DNA of 22,349 nucleotides from DALYLB01 sp046154695 (GTDB taxonomy: Bacteria > Acidobacteriota > Blastocatellia > RBC074), in assembly GCA_046154695.1 (NCBI GenBank), contig JBJXFI010000008.1, forward strand, positions 1 to 22,349. The letters are read 5' to 3'. The position numbers and the translations under genes were made by a program. This document shows, piece after piece, positions 18,584-22,349 of this stretch; the stretch's first letter is position 1; every line of letters begins with the position of its first letter. Under the pieces are notes generated by a model, which did not search any database, had not been told where the DNA came from, and was given only the letters and a program-made list of their open reading frames with translations.

Positions 18584-19570
18584 ATGATGTTTCGCGCACC
18601 TCTACTTCTGCTCACCGTCGCGCTGACGATTTCTTGCGGCGGCAATCCGACTTCGTCCGCGGTGGTTCCGCCGCAAACACCGTCGGGCGGCGCCCCTTCC
18701 CCTGATCCCCGCACAACCCGCTTTGAGGCGGAGCGCGCCTTCAACCACGTAAAGGCCCAGGTCGAGTTCGGTCCGCGACCCGCGGGATCTCCCGCCCTCG
18801 AAAAGGCCCGGCAATACATTCTTCATGAACTGAACGGATTTGGATTGAAGACGCGGGTCGAGGCGTTCGTCGCCCCCACACCCCGCGGCAAGGTGAAGTT
18901 TCAGAACCTGATCGCCGAACTGCCGGGGGAGACCAATGACGTCATTCTTCTCGCCAGCCACTACGACACAAAATCGTATAAGGAATTCACCTTCGTCGGC
19001 GCCAACGACGGCGGGTCGAGCACCGGCGCGCTCCTCGAAATCGCCCGCGTCATGGCCGCTGAAAAGCGCAAGAGCCGGTTCACCTACTGGTTTGTCTTTT
19101 TCGACGGCGAAGAGGCCTTCTGCGCCGAGTGGAGCGCATGCCTCAAAGGCAAGGACAATACCTACGGCAGCCGCCATATGGTCGAACAACTGAAACTTCA
19201 GAAACAGCTCGATCGTATCAAGGCGATGATCCTGCTGGATATGATCGGGGACCGGGATCTGACGCTCGCGCAATGCGAGGAGTCCTCTCCCTGGCTCGTC
19301 GAGACCCTTTGGGAGACCGCGCGCGAAGCGGGCCATGCACGCCATTTTCTCGATCGCACGCAGTCCATGGTCGATGATCACATCGCCTTTCTCAAAGCCG
19401 GGATCCCGGCCGTCGATCTCATCGATTTCGAATTCGGCGACGAGCCCGAAGAGAACAACTTCTGGCACACCAAAGACGACACGCTCGACAAGATCAGCCC
19501 CCAGAGCCTGAAGATCGTCGGCGACGTCGTTCTGCTGAGCCTGCCTCGCATCGAGGCGCAACTTCGATGA
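18584..19570 (+). CDS. M28-family peptidase/glutaminyl-cyclase-like lipoprotein
   Basis: This 328-residue protein begins with a hydrophobic stretch and a lipobox ending at Cys18 (TVALTISCGG), so it is probably a lipoprotein facing the periplasm or anchored in a membrane. The M28 zinc-hydrolase fold is marked by SHYDTK (His126), GANDGGSSTG (Asp142), FFDGEEAF (Glu176/Glu177), LLDMIGDRD (Asp219) and NNFWHTKDDTLDKIS (His295). The DMIGDRD and FWHTKDDT wording is close to glutaminyl-peptide cyclotransferase-like members, so it is either an aminopeptidase or a pyroglutamate-forming enzyme. The start follows the hairpin directly with no Shine-Dalgarno sequence. Two adjacent ATGs (18584 and 18587) are available. 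Translation may therefore be coupled to accD or structure-controlled. Confidence 0.87.
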   Translation: MMFRAPLLLLTVALTISCGGNPTSSAVVPPQTPSGGAPSPDPRTTRFEAERAFNHVKAQVEFGPRPAGSPALEKARQYILHELNGFGLKTRVEAFVAPTPRGKVKFQNLIAELPGETNDVILLASHYDTKSYKEFTFVGANDGGSSTGALLEIARVMAAEKRKSRFTYWFVFFDGEEAFCAEWSACLKGKDNTYGSRHMVEQLKLQKQLDRIKAMILLDMIGDRDLTLAQCEESSPWLVETLWETAREAGHARHFLDRTQSMVDDHIAFLKAGIPAVDLIDFEFGDEPEENNFWHTKDDTLDKISPQSLKIVGDVVLLSLPRIEAQLR

Positions 19571-19660
19571 TTCCCTTCCGCGGCCGCCGGCCGCGGGCGC
19601 AAAAGAATAATTCCGGCCGGAACCTTCCCTGATGCGGAAAGAGTAACGGTTTGTAGTACA

Positions 19661-19861
19661 ATGACGACGCAGGATAATCCCCCTCAGGCTGTTCTTTACG
19701 GTGAGGTGGATCGAGTGGCACCTGAACCCGGACCATGGCCAGTTTCGAGAGGTTGGCGTGTCAGGCAGGTTCGATTCCGCTTCGTCGCGTCACTAGCTGG
19801 TAATTTGTATTTCAATGAGAGGCGATCCTCTCTCTTCAATACGATTGAGGTCAGACGATGA
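19661..19861 (+). CDS. Doubtful small open frame before the DUF4177-like gene
   Basis: This 66-codon frame's TGA overlaps the ATG of the next gene (ATGA), an arrangement typical of coupled genes. Third-position G+C is only about half, much lower than in the neighbours, and no ribosome binding site precedes the ATG. I recognise no family. The first part (VLYGEVDRVAPEPGPWPV) could be coding. Otherwise the spacer 19571-19857 shows nothing definite. Confidence 0.3.
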   Translation: MTTQDNPPQAVLYGEVDRVAPEPGPWPVSRGWRVRQVRFRFVASLAGNLYFNERRSSLFNTIEVRR

Positions 19862-20103
19862 GATGGGAATATAAAACCGCTGACTGGGGCGAGATACGGA
19901 AATTGGGTTCACGGATTACAGGCGAAGACTTCATCGACGCCAATGTCGATGCCGGTTTGAATTCACTCGGCCAGGAGGGGTGGGAATTGGTCGGCGTATA
20001 TGTGGATGGCTTCGCGATGCACCGCGGAAACAAGGGAGAGGAGCTTCTCTCCAGCAGTCGCTATGTAAAGTACACGTTCAAACGCCCCGCCGAAGTTGAA
20101 TAG
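19858..20103 (+). CDS. Small DUF4177-like protein
   Basis: This 81-residue protein begins MRWEYKTADWG, has LNSLGQEGWELVGVYVDG in the middle and ends YVKYTFKRP. The pattern W-E-Y-K, LG-x-EGWELV and a final F-K-R-P matches the DUF4177 group of small proteins, whose biochemical function is not established. GAGG lies about 8 nt before the ATG. The gene has no membrane segment or signal peptide. It converges on the small gene at 20176-20400, with a long perfect hairpin between them. Its A+T content is a little higher than in the accD region. Confidence 0.7.
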   Translation: MRWEYKTADWGEIRKLGSRITGEDFIDANVDAGLNSLGQEGWELVGVYVDGFAMHRGNKGEELLSSSRYVKYTFKRPAEVE

Positions 20104-20115
20104 AAGTTGAACACG

Positions 20116-20164
20116 GGCGAATGCGGGAGAGAGGTTGGTCCCCATCCTCTCTCCCGCATTCGCC
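20116..20164. terminator. Probable bidirectional terminator hairpin, 19-bp perfect stem
   Basis: GGCGAATGCGGGAGAGAGG at 20116-20134 pairs perfectly with 20146-20164 across an 11-nt loop. It sits between convergent genes, 13 nt after the plus-strand stop and 12 nt after the minus-strand stop, the classic position for a shared terminator. Neither side has a proper T-run, so termination may be hairpin-only or serve mainly to protect 3' ends. Confidence 0.65.
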
Positions 20165-20175
20165 GATCAGCCTCG

Positions 20176-20400
20176 TTATTTCTTTCCGTGATCGATCAAC
20201 TCCTTGATATCGGCGAAGAGGATTTTGGTGATCTTCCCCTCCGAGCTGACGATCTTGACGGCCGGTTTGCTGAATGGCTGGGTGCTGCGCAGATTGTCAA
20301 TTTTTCCTCGATAACTCTTTCCGTCATTGGTGACGACTTCGACCTCATCGCTGTCGAACATTCCCTGCAATTTCTCCATCATCGAAAAGAAGTCTTTCAC
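20176..20400 (-). CDS. Small unknown protein, possible SH3/Sm-like barrel
   Basis: This encodes 74 residues starting at GTG, with AGGG 7 nt upstream supporting that start; an ATG six codons in is an alternative. After a short amphipathic helix (DFFSMMEKLQGMF), the strands VEVVTNDGKSYRGKIDNL, AVKIVSSEG and KITKILFADIKELI suggest a small beta barrel of the SH3 or Sm type, which is inference. No family is recognised. It is the last gene of the minus-strand run, 54 nt after the CPBP protease gene, and ends at the shared hairpin. It is lysine-rich and has no signal peptide, so it is probably cytoplasmic. Confidence 0.65.
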   Translation of the reverse strand: MKDFFSMMEKLQGMFDSDEVEVVTNDGKSYRGKIDNLRSTQPFSKPAVKIVSSEGKITKILFADIKELIDHGKK

Positions 20401-20454
20401 GGTGGTTCCCTCTCTTGCCTTGAACAGGTTGAATCCTTGGGGGGCTGAAATGCG

Positions 20455-21348
20455 TTACCACAGTCCCACGAAATGCAATAGATTTACGATCGCGGCCTGG
20501 GATTGGTTTTGGTCCGGCAATTTTTGTGGGGCGACGAGCAGGGCAGCGGCCTGGATTCCATTATAAATCGTGTGAACCACGACACATGGGAGCAGTTGCC
20601 CGGTCCAGGCGCGCAGCCCGGTCAGGACCAGACTGAGGGTCAGGATGGCGGTGATGGCCGCGGCGCTTCCCCAGTATTGGGGGACGTGCACGACGGCGAA
20701 GATCGCGGCGCTGAGCAGAAACGCGGCGGCGCGCCCCCAGAGTCCCTCGATGCTGGCGTAGACGACGCCGCGATAGACGATCTCCTCGATGAGGGGCGCC
20801 GTTCCGACGGCGAGCAGGGCCACCAGAATTCGCACGTTCATCCCGAGTCCGAGGATCTTCTCCAGATCGGTCTCTTTGTGGGGGAGGGTCTTTTCGAGAA
20901 CGATTGCGACCCCCATCATCAGAATGGCCAGACCGACTGCCTGAATGAGTTTGAATTGCGGGTGCCATTTCCAACCGAGGCGGCTCCAGAAGGGCCGTTT
21001 TCCCATGTGGGTGACGACCAGCCAGGCCGCAATGAATCCGGCAAGGTGCATCACGAGCGTCAGGGCGAGCCCCAGGATGGCGACGCCGGCCGTCACTTCG
21101 ACCTTGGGCTGGCTCCGGAAGACGAACCAATAGGCGAGCCTCGTAACGAGTTCCATGGCCAGCAGAAAGCCGCCGCTCACCCCCCAGACGACAAAGGCCA
21201 GCGCGAGATCGAGGATCGTCGTCTTCGCCTCTTCCGGGGGCGGAGGCGTCATGCCCGGATCGCACTGCGAGCAAAGATCGCTCGTTCCGGGCTCCAGTGC
21301 CCGGCCGCAAATCCGGCATGCGACAGCTACCGCGTTCATCTCAGTCAT
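20455..21348 (-). CDS. CPBP-family intramembrane metalloprotease with N-terminal zinc ribbon
   Basis: This 297-residue membrane protein of the CPBP (CAAX/Abi) protease family has the three glutamate/histidine motifs: EEIVYR (Glu188, Glu189, Arg193), FAVVH (Phe217, His221) and HTIYN (His259, Asn263). About six to eight hydrophobic helices are visible from residue 45 onward. The N-terminus carries a short zinc ribbon, Cys11/Cys14 (CRIC) and Cys26/Cys29 (CSQC), then a proline-rich linker. Bacterial members are linked to membrane-protein processing or bacteriocin immunity; the substrate is unknown. The ribosome binding site is weak, and an ATG three codons downstream is equally possible. It lies 68 nt after the Nudix gene on the same strand, probably in one transcript. 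Confidence 0.88.
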   Translation of the reverse strand: MTEMNAVAVACRICGRALEPGTSDLCSQCDPGMTPPPPEEAKTTILDLALAFVVWGVSGGFLLAMELVTRLAYWFVFRSQPKVEVTAGVAILGLALTLVMHLAGFIAAWLVVTHMGKRPFWSRLGWKWHPQFKLIQAVGLAILMMGVAIVLEKTLPHKETDLEKILGLGMNVRILVALLAVGTAPLIEEIVYRGVVYASIEGLWGRAAAFLLSAAIFAVVHVPQYWGSAAAITAILTLSLVLTGLRAWTGQLLPCVVVHTIYNGIQAAALLVAPQKLPDQNQSQAAIVNLLHFVGLW

Positions 21349-21416
21349 TGTTTTGATCTCGATTCTCTTCCACAGGGGGGCGAAACGATGCGTTGAAACC
21401 CGTTCCCGGCAGCCGG

Positions 21417-21950
21417 CTACCGGGGATCGGCCATCGAGCCCGCGAGCAGCAGCGCGATGATGGATTTGGAGTCTTCGATCTCGCCGCGTTCGGCCATTCG
21501 GACGGCCTCCCGCATGGGCAGATAAACGATCTCGACCATTTCGTCGTGGTCGAGATTCTGGGCGGTCATCGTCAGCCCGGTTGCGAGATAGACATACAGC
21601 CGCTCTTCACAAAATCCCGGTGTGGAATAGAATTCGGCGAGTTTTTGCATGCGGCCGGCGCGAAAGCCGATCTCCTGTTCGATCTCGCGGGCGGCGCAAA
21701 GTTCGGCGCTTTCGCCGGGTTCGACGCGGCCCGCGGGAATTTCGAGCAGATCGCGGCCTGCCGGATGTCGATATTGCCGAACGAGGGCGACACGCCCGTC
21801 GTCGAACAGCGGCAGGCCGCCCGCCCCGCCCGGGTGGCGAACGACATCGCGGCTGATCTCCTGGCCATTCTCTTCCCGCAGGCGGTCGCGGTCCACATCA
21901 AAGACCGCGCCTCGAAAGATCTTTTCCGTGCCGATTAATTCTCTTGGCAA
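21417..21950 (-). CDS. Nudix hydrolase, ADP-ribose pyrophosphatase type
   Basis: This is a cytoplasmic hydrolase of nucleoside-diphosphate compounds, probably ADP-ribose, about 177 residues long. The Nudix box starts at Gly74 (GRVEPGE) and ends REIEQEIGF at 88-96. The family pattern wants Glu-Glu where this protein has Gln92-Glu93, so one metal ligand position is altered. The upstream VRQYRHPAGRDLLEIPAG segment is typical of NudF-like ADP-ribose pyrophosphatases. I chose a TTG start at 21950 because AGGA lies 7 nt before it and the protein then begins PRELIGTEKIFRG. A GTG at 22016 would add 22 residues encoded by the repeat palindrome and lacks a well-spaced ribosome binding site. It is the second gene of the minus-strand run. 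Confidence 0.85.
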   Translation of the reverse strand: MPRELIGTEKIFRGAVFDVDRDRLREENGQEISRDVVRHPGGAGGLPLFDDGRVALVRQYRHPAGRDLLEIPAGRVEPGESAELCAAREIEQEIGFRAGRMQKLAEFYSTPGFCEERLYVYLATGLTMTAQNLDHDEMVEIVYLPMREAVRMAERGEIEDSKSIIALLLAGSMADPR

Positions 21951-21977
21951 ATCGTCTTCCTTCTTCCTCGAAACAGT

Positions 21978-22001
21978 GGCGCAAGCTGTCCAGCTTGTGC
22001 C
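21978..22001. repeat. 24-nt palindrome, copy 1
   Basis: The left half GGCGCAAGCTG pairs with CAGCTTGTGCC around a central TC, with one G-T position. It sits just upstream of the chosen Nudix start and inside the longer alternative reading frame. A second copy lies in inverted orientation at 22097-22120. Confidence 0.75.
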
Positions 22002-22096
22002 GCATCCACCAGACACTCCCGGAAAAAGACCGGGCCTCGAACGAGATCACTTCCGGCGCGCCCCCCCCCGGACTCTTCACGCGCACCCTCACGCCG

Positions 22097-22120
22097 GGCA
22101 CAAGCTGGACAGCTTGTGCC
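22097..22120. repeat. 24-nt palindrome, copy 2
   Basis: GGCACAAGCTG and CAGCTTGTGCC are perfect inverted halves around a GA centre. The extended match with copy 1 includes the flanking CAC of GCCAC when one copy is reverse-complemented, so the two copies form an inverted pair enclosing 95 bp that includes a run of ten Cs. The unit lies in the spacer between the beta-propeller and Nudix genes. Confidence 0.75.
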
Positions 22121-22157
22121 ACCATGCTTTTCAATGTTTCAGGGCGTCGCCTCGGAG

Positions 22158-22200
22158 CATGTTCGGCGTTCCGCCTGCGGGCGGAAGGCCGAACGGCATT
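22158..22200. repeat. Imperfect hairpin related to the GCCRTTGG repeat family
   Basis: GTTCGGC-G-TTCCGCC at 22161-22175 pairs with GGCGGAA-G-GCCGAAC at 22181-22194, with one G-G mismatch. Read on the minus strand it gives ATGCCGTT, GGCCT, then AGGCGGAACGCCGAA. This parallels the outward-facing ends of elements A and B. It lies 28 nt downstream of the beta-propeller stop on the minus strand and could help to end that transcript, but no T-run follows. Confidence 0.5.
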
Positions 22201-22228
22201 CAACCATGCGGCGCTTCTGGCGCGCAAA

Positions 22229-22349
22229 TCATCCGAAACAGTACAACTTTCCGTCCTGCGAGCCGATGACGACGCGGCCACTGGCGATGGCGGGAGAGGC
22301 CGACACGGCCGCGCCGGCATTGAACTCCCACAGTTTGGTTCCCTTCAGC
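22229..22349 (-). CDS. PQQ/BamB-like beta-propeller protein, C-terminal fragment
   Basis: Only the last 39 codons are inside the window; the gene continues past the right edge. The fragment reads LKGTKLWEFNAGAAVSASPA, then IASGRVVIGSQDGKLYCFG and a TGA at 22229-22231. The blade pattern G-x-x-LWEF, V-x-x-SPA and V-x-x-GSxDGxLY is diagnostic of PQQ-like quinoprotein or BamB repeats. Such proteins are usually exported: alcohol-dehydrogenase-like enzymes, BamB-type lipoproteins or secreted propellers. The remainder would be needed to tell which. It is the first visible gene of the minus-strand run. Confidence 0.8.
   Translation of the reverse strand, partial: LKGTKLWEFNAGAAVSASPAIASGRVVIGSQDGKLYCFG

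Noticed and set aside
19768..19778. GGTTCGATTCC resembling a tRNA or tmRNA T-loop
   Set aside because: The flanking bases do not form the 5-bp T-stem, and no acceptor, D or anticodon arms can be placed around it.

Overview
The window comes from a GC-rich bacterial chromosome. The best taxonomic clue is the large minus-strand outer-membrane gene at 9856-13098. It has an N-terminal carboxypeptidase-regulatory-like domain, a TonB-receptor plug and a barrel ending in aromatic F, an Oar-like architecture greatly expanded in Acidobacteriota. I infer Acidobacteriota with moderate confidence; no rRNA or tRNA gene is present to confirm it.

Layout. (1) 181-8397, minus strand: a two-gene helicase module. 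A 1737-residue DEAD/DEAH helicase with zinc clusters, a DUF1998/MZB-type cysteine cluster and a C-terminal Vsr/DUF559-like nuclease domain is followed by a 941-residue SNF2/RapA-like helicase. These are the kinds of protein found in DISARM (DrmA/DrmB/DrmD), Druantia (DruE) and MrfA repair systems, but no methyltransferase, PLD nuclease or Dru partner is visible here. This is the best candidate for an undescribed system. (2) 8721-9464, minus strand: a toxin-antitoxin pair whose PIN toxin is broken by a frameshift. (3) 9558-13589: the Oar-like receptor gene, flanked by two direct copies of a palindromic repeat element with a nearly perfect ~28-bp hairpin. (4) 13590-19570, plus strand: an AMP-dependent acyl-CoA synthetase, a two-gene polar amino-acid ABC transporter (ATPase plus a fused binding protein-permease), accD with a clear sigma70 promoter, and an M28/glutaminyl-cyclase-like lipoprotein peptidase. 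(5) 19661-20103, plus strand: one doubtful and one DUF4177-like small gene, ending at a 19-bp perfect hairpin. (6) 20176-22349, minus strand: a run of four co-directional genes, namely a PQQ/BamB-like beta-propeller protein (partial), a Nudix hydrolase, a zinc-ribbon CPBP membrane protease and a small unknown protein.

The intergenic DNA is unusual. At least four spacers carry hairpins whose two arms are each built of short tandem units (7 or 9 bp) facing mirrored copies of themselves. A separate short motif (GCCRTTGGCCT next to GGCGG) recurs five times, and a 24-nt palindrome occurs twice around the Nudix start. The helicase module and the decayed toxin-antitoxin pair look like an accessory defence region next to ordinary metabolic genes.
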